From positions 11,998-24,735 of the forward strand of contig JAHZAW010000027.1 in NCBI GenBank assembly GCA_019423725.1: a DNA stretch of 12,738 nt. Direction: 5' to 3'. Positions 1 through 7,111 of the stretch are shown here, one piece after another. Under the pieces are notes generated by a model. That model made no database searches. It was not told the origin of the DNA and saw only the letters and a program-made list of their open reading frames with translations. Position numbers and translations under genes: made by a program. This stretch comes from Clostridiales bacterium (GTDB lineage Bacteria > Bacillota > Clostridia > Lachnospirales > Anaerotignaceae). How positions within the stretch are numbered: the first letter of the stretch is position 1; the number at the start of each line of letters is the position of its first letter.

Positions 1-2938
1 TTGCGTCTATCTGCGCTCTCAAAAACGCTGTATCCTCATCGGTAACAGTTTTTTCCTCGTCGCTTATGACACTTTCGCTCTCTATTTTTCCAATGAAGTT
101 TATATCAAATTGTGAGCTGTGGCCAAAAAGACCATTGCCATTATCCTTTGGATCATTCAGGCATATATCTCCCACTGTTTTGCCGTCTCTGTGCCTTGAT
201 ACGGCTGTCAGTATCCAGTCCATATATGTGTTTTTGGAAGCGATGTCAAATACCGGGAGCCTTACATCCTTCCTGTCGTTATACATGGTCCATTCTTCAG
301 CCCTGGATATATCGGCTGTGGAAACTCCTGTTATTATGAGTTTTTCCTTTGCCCTTGTCATGGCAACATAAAGTATCCTCATTTCCTCGGCCACGGAATC
401 CATTCTCAGCTTCTCGGCTATGACACTTCTTGGCACTGTATTATACCTGACCCTTGAGGCCATATCGGTATATTCGCTGCCAACTCCAAGATCCTTCTGC
501 ATAACCACGGGAGCGCTGAGGTCCCTGCGGTTGAATCTTCCGCCGCATCCAGATAAAAATACAACGGGGAATTCAAGGCCCTTGCTCTTATGTATAGTCA
601 TTATGCGCACGCCATCGGAGGATGCTCCGCCGCCGCTGTCTATCTCCACATCATTTTTATTTATTTTTTCGATATATCTTATAAAATCGAATAATCCCTT
701 AAAACTTATGCTGTCGTAATCCGATGCCTTCTGTACCAGCTTATAGAGATTTATCTGGCGCATTTTTCCATCGGGAAGCACACCCGCCAGGTCATAAAAA
801 CCAGTGTCAGTGTAAACCGCCCATATAACGTCATTTATTTTTTCATCGACAGCCATATCCCTCCATTTTTTCAGCTGTGATAAAAATGTACATACCACCT
901 GTTTTATGCCTTCGTCCCTGCCGTTTTCACCATAGTAAGTGACGCAGTCCCAGTATTCATCCTGCCCGCTTTCCAGCTTGATCGTAAGAAGGTCATCGGC
1001 GCTAAGACCATATACCGGGGACCTGAGCACAGAAGCAAGGGGTATATCCTGCCTGGGATTATCTATTACTCTTAGAAAACTCAGGGCTGTCATTATTTCC
1101 GGAGTATCCAGAAATCCTGTACCTGATTCCGCCGAGGCTGGTATGCCCCTTGACCTAAGCACATCTACAAAGGCTGCTCCCTTTGTTTTCTTTCTCATGA
1201 TTATAACTATGTCGCTGAATCTCAGTTCTCTGTAATCTCCCAGAGAAGCGTCATATACCTCCATCCTCTCGCTGCCGTACATAAGGCTGTTTATCCTGTC
1301 GGCCACAAAGGTCATCTCACGCTCGTCCGCATCGGTGATCTCTTCATCATCGCCGGATTCGGATTCTTCTTCCTCATCCATATTCCTTTTTATGACGTCT
1401 ATCTCTATGGCTCCTCCAGCGGAGGCTTCTCCCATATATTCAGGAAATTCGGCCCCGGCATAGAGCATGGCATTTTCATCATAATCTATGCCGCCAAGGT
1501 CCTTCTGCATCAGCTGCATGAATATAAAGTTTATACCGTCCAGTATCTCCCTGCGGCTCCTGAAGTTTTTGAACATATCTATCCTCTCGTCAGGAGCTCC
1601 TTCCTCAAGTGAATAGGTATTGTATTTTTCCGTAAAAATGTCCGGGTCCGCAAGCCTGAAACTGTAAATGCTCTGTTTTACGTCTCCTACCATAAAACGG
1701 TTCTTTCCATTGGATACAAGATCGAGCACCAGCTCCTGCACCGCATTGCTGTCCTGATATTCGTCGGTCATAACATAAATATATTTTTCTGATAATTCCT
1801 CTGCCGCCCTTGATTTTACGGGATGCTCAGCACTGCTTCCTTCCTCAAGCAGTACCTTCAGGCAGTAATGTTCCAGGTCACTGTAATCCGCTATCCTTCT
1901 CTGCTTCTTTTCCTCTGAAAATCTTTCTCCAAATTCACACACCAGATTCAGGAGCGGACATACGGCATTACTGGCTGCCCTTATATCATTTCTCATCTCG
2001 TCTGGCGTCCTTGAAAGGAATTTCGTGGACATTCCGGCAAATATTTTTTTAGTTTTTTCCCTCAGGTTTTTGACCTTTTCCTTTGTTTCAGACTCACATT
2101 TTTTAGTCGACAGTCTGGAAAAGTTCATTGATGATACCTTGGAATAAAATGTATCAAAATCGTCTGTGGCTGAAGCCAGTATATCTTCCATCTGCTCTCT
2201 ATCATTTTCAAGCATGGGTATATAGGTTTCCGGTCCGGTGAGATATGCTGTCTCAAGGGCATATTTTGTAAGTTCCAGAGCTCCGCTCACATAAACGCAT
2301 ATCTGTTTTTTAAGGGTATCAAACCACAGGCCAAAATCATTGTCATAGGCAGCCTTCTGTTTTTTTATGCTTTCATCCGGGTCAGGGTAGCTCCTTGTGA
2401 AATCATATATTTTAAGCACCAGTTCCTTTAAACTGTCATCGGAAATTCCGTTGCTGTAGTTTTCCACAAGATATAAAAAGCTCTCCGGATCGTCTGAAGC
2501 ATACTTTTCCTCAAATAAGTCCTCTATTACCTCATCCTTCAAAAGCAGTATCTCAGTGTCATCAGCTACCCTGAATGCCGGGTCTATGCCAAGTTTATTA
2601 TAGTTTTCCCTGGCTGCCCTCAGGCAGAAGGAATGGATAGTCATTATATCAGCCCTGTTCAAAAGTACAGCCTGACGTCTGAGATTCACAGACTCAGGAT
2701 CTTCAGCTAAAGCCTTACCGACGGCCGCTCCGATCCTCTCCTTCATCTCCGAGGCCGCAGCCTTTGTAAATGTGACAACCAGCATCTTGTCTATATCAAC
2801 AGGATCATCTTCATCTGTTATCAGTTTTATAATACGCTCAACAAGAACGGCAGTCTTTCCTGAGCCTGCCGCCGCTGATACGAGTATATTTCCGTTTTTA
2901 TCATTAATAGCTCTGAGCTGCTGGGCTGTCCATCCCAT
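1..2938 (-). CDS. addA: AddA, ATP-dependent helicase/nuclease subunit A (partial, C-terminus off window)
   Basis: This is the large helicase-nuclease subunit of AddAB, which processes double-strand breaks for RecA loading, the Gram-positive counterpart of RecBCD. The start ATG at 2938 (MGWTAQQLRAIND) follows GAGGAG with a 5-base spacer. The visible 979 codons hold an intact UvrD/Rep-type superfamily 1 helicase: Q motif near residues 6-7, Walker A AAAGSGKT at 22-29, a motif Ia stretch VVTFTKAAASEM, an MTIHSFC motif near 100, Walker B DEYQDSN at 392-398, GDVKQSIYSFR at 418-428, FKNFRSRREIL near 455, MTIHKSKGLEF from 780 and MRILYVAMTRAKE from 853. Family members are about 1,200 residues, so the C-terminal PD-(D/E)XK nuclease domain lies beyond the left edge and cannot be checked. 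The gene is last of a three-gene minus-strand run, 34 bases after the stop of the 194-aa gene. addB, which normally precedes addA, is not there. Arginine codons are mostly AGA/AGG. Confidence 0.95.
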   Translation of the reverse strand, partial: MGWTAQQLRAINDKNGNILVSAAAGSGKTAVLVERIIKLITDEDDPVDIDKMLVVTFTKAAASEMKERIGAAVGKALAEDPESVNLRRQAVLLNRADIMTIHSFCLRAARENYNKLGIDPAFRVADDTEILLLKDEVIEDLFEEKYASDDPESFLYLVENYSNGISDDSLKELVLKIYDFTRSYPDPDESIKKQKAAYDNDFGLWFDTLKKQICVYVSGALELTKYALETAYLTGPETYIPMLENDREQMEDILASATDDFDTFYSKVSSMNFSRLSTKKCESETKEKVKNLREKTKKIFAGMSTKFLSRTPDEMRNDIRAASNAVCPLLNLVCEFGERFSEEKKQRRIADYSDLEHYCLKVLLEEGSSAEHPVKSRAAEELSEKYIYVMTDEYQDSNAVQELVLDLVSNGKNRFMVGDVKQSIYSFRLADPDIFTEKYNTYSLEEGAPDERIDMFKNFRSRREILDGINFIFMQLMQKDLGGIDYDENAMLYAGAEFPEYMGEASAGGAIEIDVIKRNMDEEEESESGDDEEITDADEREMTFVADRINSLMYGSERMEVYDASLGDYRELRFSDIVIIMRKKTKGAAFVDVLRSRGIPASAESGTGFLDTPEIMTALSFLRVIDNPRQDIPLASVLRSPVYGLSADDLLTIKLESGQDEYWDCVTYYGENGRDEGIKQVVCTFLSQLKKWRDMAVDEKINDVIWAVYTDTGFYDLAGVLPDGKMRQINLYKLVQKASDYDSISFKGLFDFIRYIEKINKNDVEIDSGGGASSDGVRIMTIHKSKGLEFPVVFLSGCGGRFNRRDLSAPVVMQKDLGVGSEYTDMASRVRYNTVPRSVIAEKLRMDSVAEEMRILYVAMTRAKEKLIITGVSTADISRAEEWTMYNDRKDVRLPVFDIASKNTYMDWILTAVSRHRDGKTVGDICLNDPKDNGNGLFGHSSQFDINFIGKIESESVISDEEKTVTDEDTAFLRAQIDA

Positions 2939-2972
2939 AAGATCTCCTCAATTCCTAATTTCTCAATCCATA

Positions 2973-3557
2973 TCAAGCCCCCTGGAGCCTCTGTTCCAGT
3001 GACAGATATTTAGTAAATGAACCGAACATTGTTTCATAGGAATTATAACAGAAATTTTCGATAAATGCTATGGTATGCCTTCCGAAGCTGTCCTTCTCAA
3101 AAATATATTTCATTACCGCTGATGCAAAAAGCTCAGAAAAACTGCCTGAATACATTACCGCGCATGCATAGAGCAGATCATACATTTTCTGCTCCGACGG
3201 GCACATATCAAAGGCTTCAAAGAGCATTTTCCTCATATCCGACGGATTGAGCGGACAGCTTTTGCATCTGAGTATCTTTATGGAATGATGCACAGCCATA
3301 AGCTTTAAAAATCTTCTGCCCTTTTCCTTAGTCATGGTATAAACATTTTCACCGAACACATTGCCGTTGACCCTTATTTCAGCGAAATACTCATAGGCAT
3401 CGGCTACAGTAGAGTTTATACATTCCTCAAAAAATGAAAGGTAGAATCTGTTGGGAAGTGCATATATCCTTTCAAGATACTCTTCTCCCTCATCTTCCAC
3501 CGTTCTTTTTATAATATCGTGTCTGCCTCTAGGGGCTTTATATAAAAAATCAAACAT
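2973..3557 (-). CDS. Uncharacterised 194-aa cytoplasmic protein upstream of addA
   Basis: I do not recognise this protein. I place the start at 3557 (MFDFLYKAPRG) because GGAGG at 3566-3570 lies 8 bases upstream. In-frame ATGs at 3572 and 3563 lie before or only 2 bases after that site. It has no signal peptide and no convincing membrane segment. It looks mostly helical, with charged N-terminal residues (a KRTVEDEGEEYLERIY stretch) and many aromatic residues. A CKSC motif (C98, C101) and further cysteines at 46 and 119 could bind a metal or be redox active, but this is inference. It sits 34 bases before addA and 68 bases after the 93-aa gene, all on the same strand, so co-transcription with addA is likely. 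A sigma-A-like promoter candidate also lies just upstream. Codon use resembles the neighbours. The reading frame is clearly coding, judged from the good RBS, protein-like composition and tight packing, but the function is unknown. Confidence 0.8.
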   Translation of the reverse strand: MFDFLYKAPRGRHDIIKRTVEDEGEEYLERIYALPNRFYLSFFEECINSTVADAYEYFAEIRVNGNVFGENVYTMTKEKGRRFLKLMAVHHSIKILRCKSCPLNPSDMRKMLFEAFDMCPSEQKMYDLLYACAVMYSGSFSELFASAVMKYIFEKDSFGRHTIAFIENFCYNSYETMFGSFTKYLSLEQRLQGA

Positions 3558-3565
3558 AGACATAA

Positions 3566-3570
3566 CCTCC
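3566..3570 (-). promoter_or_regulatory. RBS deciding the start of the 194-aa gene
   Basis: GGAGG on the minus strand is 8 bases from the ATG at 3557 and only 2 bases from the ATG at 3563. It lies inside the longest frame, which opens at 3572. This favours 3557. Confidence 0.65.
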
Positions 3571-3580
3571 ATATTTGAAT

Positions 3581-3608
3581 TTTATAATAAATGGTGAGCC
3601 CCTTTCAA
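3581..3608 (-). promoter_or_regulatory. Candidate sigma-A promoter for the 194-aa gene and addA
   Basis: On the minus strand, TTGAAA (3603-3608) is followed after 16 bases by TATAAA (3581-3586), or after 18 bases by TAAAAT (3579-3584). The predicted transcript start falls near 3574, just before the RBS at 3566-3570. This could give addA expression independent of the 93-aa gene. It is a motif match only. Confidence 0.4.
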
Positions 3609-3625
3609 AGGCTATCCTGCGCATT

Positions 3626-3907
3626 TTACGACAGTACTCTTCTTAAATCGTCAACGGTTATATCCAGTGAATATCCTCCAAGCTCATCGGCAAGGCTGGC
3701 AAGGATAAGATTTTCGTTGTCCTTAAAGTAAAGCAGATGGGTAAGTTCCATTTCGGAGGCGGCATCAAGGGCTTCCTCAAAGCTTGAGAACTCCCTTCTT
3801 ATGACATCGAAGGCTTCTCTGTATATCTCCGTAAATTCATCGGCAGCGGTCTGTCCGTTTTCATTTCCAGTTATCATGACCCTTACGGAATTATTTCTTT
3901 TATTCAT
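3626..3907 (-). CDS. Uncharacterised acidic 93-aa protein
   Basis: I do not recognise this protein. The start ATG at 3907 (MNKRNNSVRVMITG) has GGGAGG at 3915-3920 with a 7-base spacer. A longer frame opening at 3934 would start inside the likely promoter -10 element and is rejected. The product is small and acidic after a basic N-terminus, with predicted helices (EFTEIYREAFDVIRREF, then FEEALDAASEMELTHLLYF) and no signal peptide, membrane segment or cysteine. It may be a small cytoplasmic accessory or protein-interaction factor, but nothing shows which. It is the first gene of the minus-strand run leading to addA and is divergent from xpt across a 159-base gap. The reading frame is supported by its RBS, promoter and tight context. 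Confidence 0.75.
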   Translation of the reverse strand: MNKRNNSVRVMITGNENGQTAADEFTEIYREAFDVIRREFSSFEEALDAASEMELTHLLYFKDNENLILASLADELGGYSLDITVDDLRRVLS

Positions 3908-3914
3908 ATTTTTA

Positions 3915-3920
3915 CCTCCC
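3915..3920 (-). promoter_or_regulatory. RBS of the 93-aa gene
   Basis: GGGAGG on the minus strand is 7 bases before the ATG at 3907. It selects this start over the ATG at 3934. Confidence 0.7.
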
Positions 3921-3929
3921 TTTTGGACA

Positions 3930-3957
3930 ATCATATCATGGGTTTTGAAAAAATCAA
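3930..3957 (-). promoter_or_regulatory. Candidate sigma-A promoter for the 93-aa gene
   Basis: On the minus strand, TTGATT (3952-3957) precedes TATGAT (3930-3935) with a 16-base spacer. The transcript would begin near 3923, immediately before the RBS, giving a leader of about 16 bases. This agrees with a start at 3907. Motif match only. Confidence 0.4.
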
Positions 3958-3980
3958 CTTATTTTATTATTACAAATCGG

Positions 3981-4012
3981 TTGCAATATCCGCCGCAATA
4001 GGATAATATAAT
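3981..4012 (+). promoter_or_regulatory. Candidate promoter for xpt
   Basis: TTGCAA (3981-3986) lies upstream of overlapping -10-like boxes, GATAAT at 4002-4007 (spacer 15) and TATAAT at 4007-4012 (spacer 20). Neither spacing is ideal, so the -10 is more credible than the -35. The 54 bases that follow up to the start codon are AT-rich and contain no folded leader that I can see. Confidence 0.35.
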
Positions 4013-4066
4013 ACAAAACAATCTAAATTAATCATAATTCATATAAAATAAAACAGGGGGATAAAA

Positions 4067-4645
4067 ATGGAAGCATTAAAGAAAAAAATATTAACAGACG
4101 GAATGGCAATGGGTACAGACATCGTAAAAGTTGACAGTTTCCTGAACCATCAGATAGATATAGCCTTTATGAACGAGATAGGAAAGGAATTCGCAAGGAT
4201 ATTCAGCGATGTAGAAATCACAAAAATAGTTACCATTGAATCCTCTGGTATTGCCATTGCTGCCATAGCATCTCAGTATTTCAATTATGTTCCCGTAGTA
4301 TTCGCTAAAAAGACCGAATCCAGAAATCTTGATCCTGACAAGTACCATGGCGAGGTCTACTCTTTCACAAAACAGAAGGTTTATCCCATAATGATATCCA
4401 AAAAATATATTTCACCCGAAGACAAGATCCTTATTATCGACGATTTCCTCGCTAACGGAAAGGCTGCCCTTGCCCTTACAAATCTCTGCGAACAGGCCGG
4501 AGCCACAGTACAGGGTATAGGAATCGTTATTGAAAAAGGATTCCAGAACGGAGGAAAACTTTTAAGGGAAGAAAACCATATCCGTGTTGAATCCCTTGCT
4601 ATAATCGACAATATTGATGATGGAAAAATAACTTTCAGAGATTAA
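4067..4645 (+). CDS. xpt: Xanthine phosphoribosyltransferase
   Basis: This cytoplasmic purine-salvage enzyme converts xanthine and PRPP to XMP and diphosphate. The 192 residues match the usual length of the Bacillus-type Xpt family. The protein starts MEALKKKI and contains the family signatures KVDSFLNHQID (21-31), ITKIVTIESSGIA (51-63), VYSFTKQ (97-103) and the PRPP-binding loop ILIIDDFLANGKA (121-133), followed by GIGIVIEKGFQ (150-160) and a C-terminal RVESLA. The RBS is a GGGGG tract about 6-7 bases before ATG. The gene is alone: a strong terminator starts 9 bases after the stop, and no purine permease (pbuX) follows. In Bacillus subtilis xpt is controlled by a guanine riboswitch. I find no such element in the roughly 130 bases upstream, so control must differ here. 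Arginine codons are mainly AGA/AGG like the surrounding chromosome. Confidence 0.96.
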   Translation: MEALKKKILTDGMAMGTDIVKVDSFLNHQIDIAFMNEIGKEFARIFSDVEITKIVTIESSGIAIAAIASQYFNYVPVVFAKKTESRNLDPDKYHGEVYSFTKQKVYPIMISKKYISPEDKILIIDDFLANGKAALALTNLCEQAGATVQGIGIVIEKGFQNGGKLLREENHIRVESLAIIDNIDDGKITFRD

Positions 4646-4652
4646 AAAAATC

Positions 4653-4690
4653 AGCCGCCGGACGATCCGGCGGCTTTATTATTTGTTATT
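4653..4690 (+). terminator. Intrinsic terminator of xpt
   Basis: The stem GCCGCCGGA / TCCGGCGGC (4654-4662 and 4666-4674, extended by an A-T pair) closes a 3-base loop and is followed by a T-rich tail (TTTATTATTTG). It is preceded by an A-run, so it may also work weakly on the other strand. It lies directly after the xpt stop codon. Confidence 0.9.
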
Positions 4691-4976
4691 TATTATTTTT
4701 GAGTTTACAGCCTTATTCTCAGCCTGGACAACAGTTCAATTAAATTTGAGTTTTTACCAACGGGATCTGAATCAATGCTCAGACAGTCCGCATATCCAAT
4801 CATTTTAACTCTGTTTTTATTTGCTGTTTTTATATTCCTTATTTCATTTATTTTCTCAGTTTAATGAATCGATCAAATACGATACATATTTTTATGCATA
4901 TCTGGTCTAATAATATATATGCGCTTGATATAAAATTTATCATCAGTGCCGGCGATATGCTTCTTCCATTATTTTT
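4691..4976. other. Intergenic region with no gene seen
   Basis: AT-rich sequence lies between the xpt terminator and the msrAB stop codon (convergent genes). The only notable reading frame is about 32 codons on the minus strand (starting MIGYADCL, near 4804-4706) without an RBS. I do not call it a gene. No clear T-tailed hairpin for msrAB is visible. It may be a junction of an acquired block (see findings). Confidence 0.6.
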
Positions 4977-6098
4977 CTATTTCTCAAAAAGATACATAAG
5001 ATACTCATAACCTTCATCTTTCATTTTGGCATAGGGTATAAATCTTAACGATGCACTGTTTATGCAGTATCTTACGCCGTTTGGAGACTCAGGGTCTCCT
5101 GTAAACACATGCCCAAGGTGGGAGTCTCCGGCCCTGCTCCTTACCTCAGTCCTGCGCATCCCATAGCTGTTATCGGGCAATTCAATGACCGCCGGTGATT
5201 CTATGGGCTTTGAAAATGCCGGCCATCCACAGCTGCTCTCAAATTTATCCGTTGATGAAAACAGCGGTTCACCGGTGACTATATCAACATAGATCCCCTT
5301 TTCAAACTTATCCCAGTATTCATTTTCAAATGGTTTCTCTGTGTCGTTTTTTTGAGTGACCATATACTGCTCCTTTGTGAGCTTATCACGAATGGCCTCT
5401 GCCGCCGGTTTCTGATAATCTCCCGGATCTATATGCAACTGGGAAAACAGCTTAATTTCATCTATGGGGATATGGCAGTATCCAAAAGGATTCTTTTCCA
5501 AATAATCCTGGTGATACTCCTCAGCGGGATAAAAGTTTACGAGCGGTCCTATCTCAACAAAAAACTTTTTGCTGCGTCCACGTTCTATTTCAGCTATCCT
5601 TTCAACGGTTTCCTTTGCTGTATCATTGGTATAATAAACGCCGGTCTGATACTGTGTGCCGCGGTCATTGCCCTGTCTATTTTCGACCGTAGGGTCGATC
5701 ACATAAAAGTAGGCCAGCAGCAGAGCATCAAGACTTACCTGCTGTGGATCATACTCCACACGTACCGTTTCTCTGAATCCTGTATTTCCTTTACATACCT
5801 TCTCATAATTGGCGTCAGCCTCACAAGTTCCATTGGCATAGCCGCTTTGAGCGTCTATAACTCCTGGTATGGACTGCATGAGGTATTCCATCCCCCAGAA
5901 GCAGCCGCCGGCCAGGTATATCACATTTTCTGTTGTATCCATATACATGCCCTCCTTATCTTTCATTTCTATAGTATCTCCAGTTGATTTATTATTACTT
6001 TCCATCATTTCTGTTTTCTTCGTTCCATCACCACGGGCCATACAGCTGCTCAGCAGAAGTACTGAAGCGGTGATTATGACCATCAATTTTTTATACAC
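4977..6098 (-). CDS. msrAB: Lipoprotein peptide-methionine sulfoxide reductase, MsrA-MsrB fusion
   Basis: This bifunctional enzyme reduces both the S and R epimers of methionine sulfoxide in damaged proteins. The GTG start at 6098 (MYKKLMVII) has AGGAGG 8 bases upstream. A signal peptide ends in the lipobox LLSSC with lipidation Cys19, so the enzyme should be anchored outside the membrane. A linker of about 40 residues follows. The MsrA domain (about 58-215) has GCFWG with catalytic Cys66 and a likely resolving Cys208 in NPFGYCHI. The MsrB domain (about 240-372) has SSCGWPAF (resolving Cys290), HLGHVF (327-332) and RYCINSASLRF (catalytic Cys345). The paired CxxC zinc site found in many MsrB proteins is absent, giving the zinc-free type. 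The A-then-B order matches Neisseria PilB and streptococcal MsrAB, but there is no thioredoxin-like domain and no ccdA nearby, so the reductant is unknown. The gene is divergent from a two-component system, which probably controls it. Arginine codons are mixed (7 of 15 CGN). Confidence 0.95.
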   Translation of the reverse strand: MYKKLMVIITASVLLLSSCMARGDGTKKTEMMESNNKSTGDTIEMKDKEGMYMDTTENVIYLAGGCFWGMEYLMQSIPGVIDAQSGYANGTCEADANYEKVCKGNTGFRETVRVEYDPQQVSLDALLLAYFYVIDPTVENRQGNDRGTQYQTGVYYTNDTAKETVERIAEIERGRSKKFFVEIGPLVNFYPAEEYHQDYLEKNPFGYCHIPIDEIKLFSQLHIDPGDYQKPAAEAIRDKLTKEQYMVTQKNDTEKPFENEYWDKFEKGIYVDIVTGEPLFSSTDKFESSCGWPAFSKPIESPAVIELPDNSYGMRRTEVRSRAGDSHLGHVFTGDPESPNGVRYCINSASLRFIPYAKMKDEGYEYLMYLFEK

Positions 6099-6106
6099 TG
6101 CACTAA

Positions 6107-6112
6107 CCTCCT
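6107..6112 (-). promoter_or_regulatory. RBS supporting the GTG start of msrAB
   Basis: AGGAGG on the minus strand is 8 bases before the GTG at 6098. Reading upstream in the same frame reaches a stop before any better start, so the non-ATG start is the best choice. Confidence 0.75.
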
Positions 6113-6226
6113 GTTTTCCTGCCGCACAAGGGCATATTTTTCAGGCTTACGTCCATATTCCGTCCACAGGCAGATCAGCTTTCTGCTGGCTGAAATAAAA
6201 ATATCCCAGCCTATACCCATCGTTTC

Positions 6227-6255
6227 AGAATATATCACATCAAAAGACTGGTCAA
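6227..6255 (-). promoter_or_regulatory. Candidate promoter for msrAB
   Basis: On the minus strand, TTGACC (6250-6255) precedes TATTCT (6227-6232) by 17 bases, with TATATT overlapping at a 15-base spacing. The implied leader is about 120 bases. The repeats at 6277-6353 would lie just upstream of this promoter, a usual place for an OmpR-type activator. Motif match only. Confidence 0.35.
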
Positions 6256-6331
6256 TATAAATGGACATCTGCCTTTAAGTTCAGTCAAGTTTTTATGTGC
6301 CATCATAATACATCAAAACAGTTAAAATTAC

Positions 6332-6353
6332 TGTTAAGCATAAAAACTTAACA
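6332..6353. repeat. Inverted repeat, possible response-regulator operator
   Basis: Perfect 7-base arms TGTTAAG and CTTAACA are separated by 8 bases. The right arm is shared with an 11-base inverted repeat whose other arm is at 6287-6297. There is no T-tail, and the site lies upstream of both divergent genes, so an operator is more likely than a terminator. Confidence 0.5.
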
Positions 6354-6433
6354 AAAACCTTATGTCCATTTGATATAGTCAAAATAGTAGATACATCATA
6401 TCTATAAATCGTACAATAAGGAGGAAATCTGTC

Positions 6434-7111
6434 ATGCACCTTTTAGTAATTGAAGATGAACGAGATTTGTGTGAGACCATCGTCCGGAGCCTCCGACGTC
6501 TGGCATACAGTGTAGACTATTGTTATGATGGAGAGGCCGCCCTTGAACTTTTGAATACAGAAAAGTATGACCTGGTACTTCTGGACCTGAATCTTCCAGG
6601 TCTGGATGGAATGAGCGTGCTCCGCACACTGCGTAAAACAGACCGGGATACCCGTGTCATGATACTTTCCGCACGCAACGAAGTTTCCGATAAAGTCGAA
6701 GGTTTAGATGCGGGCGCCAATGACTATTTATCAAAGCCCTTTCATCTGGCGGAATTAGAGGCGCGTATCAGGAGCCTTACTCTGCGTCAATTTATCCAGC
6801 CGGATGTTATACTTACATGCGGCTCTCTTACATTTGATACAAAGGCAAGGGCCGCCATTGTCAACGGAAAAGCACTGACTCTCACACGCAAAGAGACCGG
6901 CATAATAGAGTATTTGATGCTTCACCAGGGGCGTCCCGTCAGCCAGGAGGAACTGATGGAACATGTATGGGACAACAGTGTCGATAATTTCAGCAATTCC
7001 ATCAGAGTGCATATATCTGCCCTTCGCAAAAAATTAAGGACTGCTCTTGGCTATGACCCCATACGCAACCGCATCGGAGAAGGTTATATTATGGGAGGAA
7101 CACGGACATGA
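6434..7111 (+). CDS. OmpR/PhoB-family response regulator
   Basis: This DNA-binding response regulator is the output half of a two-component system. Its 225 residues are the normal length. The receiver domain (1-115) has the acidic pocket E7-D8, phospho-acceptor Asp51 in LVLLDLNLPG, Ser79 in MILSAR, Tyr98 and Lys101 in YLSKPF. All are the expected catalytic and switch residues, so it should be phosphorylatable. The winged-helix domain (about 125-222) shows TRKETGIIEYL, the recognition-helix region NFSNSIRVHISALRKKL and the C-terminal GEGYIM wing. The style is that of the QseB/CusR/HprR branch. The ATG follows AGGAGG with a 9-base spacer. The stop overlaps the kinase start (ATGA), so the two are translationally coupled. 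The likely targets are the divergent msrAB and its own promoter, which is inference. Arginine codons are 17 CGN of 21, very unlike ftsH (2 of 31), suggesting a foreign origin. Confidence 0.95.
   Translation: MHLLVIEDERDLCETIVRSLRRLAYSVDYCYDGEAALELLNTEKYDLVLLDLNLPGLDGMSVLRTLRKTDRDTRVMILSARNEVSDKVEGLDAGANDYLSKPFHLAELEARIRSLTLRQFIQPDVILTCGSLTFDTKARAAIVNGKALTLTRKETGIIEYLMLHQGRPVSQEELMEHVWDNSVDNFSNSIRVHISALRKKLRTALGYDPIRNRIGEGYIMGGTRT

Larger units (their letters stand above)
6099..6433. promoter_or_regulatory. Divergent control region between msrAB and the two-component system
   Basis: This 335-base gap contains the outward promoters and several repeats. There is a direct repeat AAGTT at 6277-6281 and 6287-6291 (10-base period). 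There is a second direct repeat GTTAA at 6321-6325 and 6333-6337 (12-base period). TGTTAAG (6332-6338) and CTTAACA (6347-6353) form an inverted repeat. AAGTTTTTATG (6287-6297) and CATAAAAACTT (6339-6349) form a wider inverted repeat. The direct-repeat spacing fits OmpR/PhoB-family operators, which I infer are bound by the adjacent regulator. For the plus strand, AGGAGG lies 9 bases before the regulator ATG. TATAAA at 6403-6408 is a possible -10, but no good -35 is seen. Confidence 0.5.

Noticed and set aside
66..1235. Several plus-strand frames across addA
   Set aside because: All are antisense to the continuous AddA frame, which carries every helicase motif in order.
4706..4804. 32-codon minus-strand frame between xpt and msrAB
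   Set aside because: No RBS is present, an in-frame stop lies a short way upstream, and no recognisable protein features are seen.
4920..4945. AT-rich inverted repeat after the msrAB stop as a terminator
   Set aside because: The arms are short (TGATA/TATCA) and AT-only and have no T-tail, so it is too weak to call.
5352..5987. 211-codon plus-strand frame opposite msrAB
   Set aside because: It is an antisense shadow of msrAB. There is no RBS, and the hydrophobic run is an artefact of the reverse frame.
6083..6268. 61-codon minus-strand frame overlapping the start of msrAB
   Set aside because: Its ATG lies upstream of the likely msrAB promoter, has only a weak, too-close AAAGG, and the frame runs through the strong msrAB RBS. 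It is most likely chance, though a remnant or leader cannot be fully excluded.
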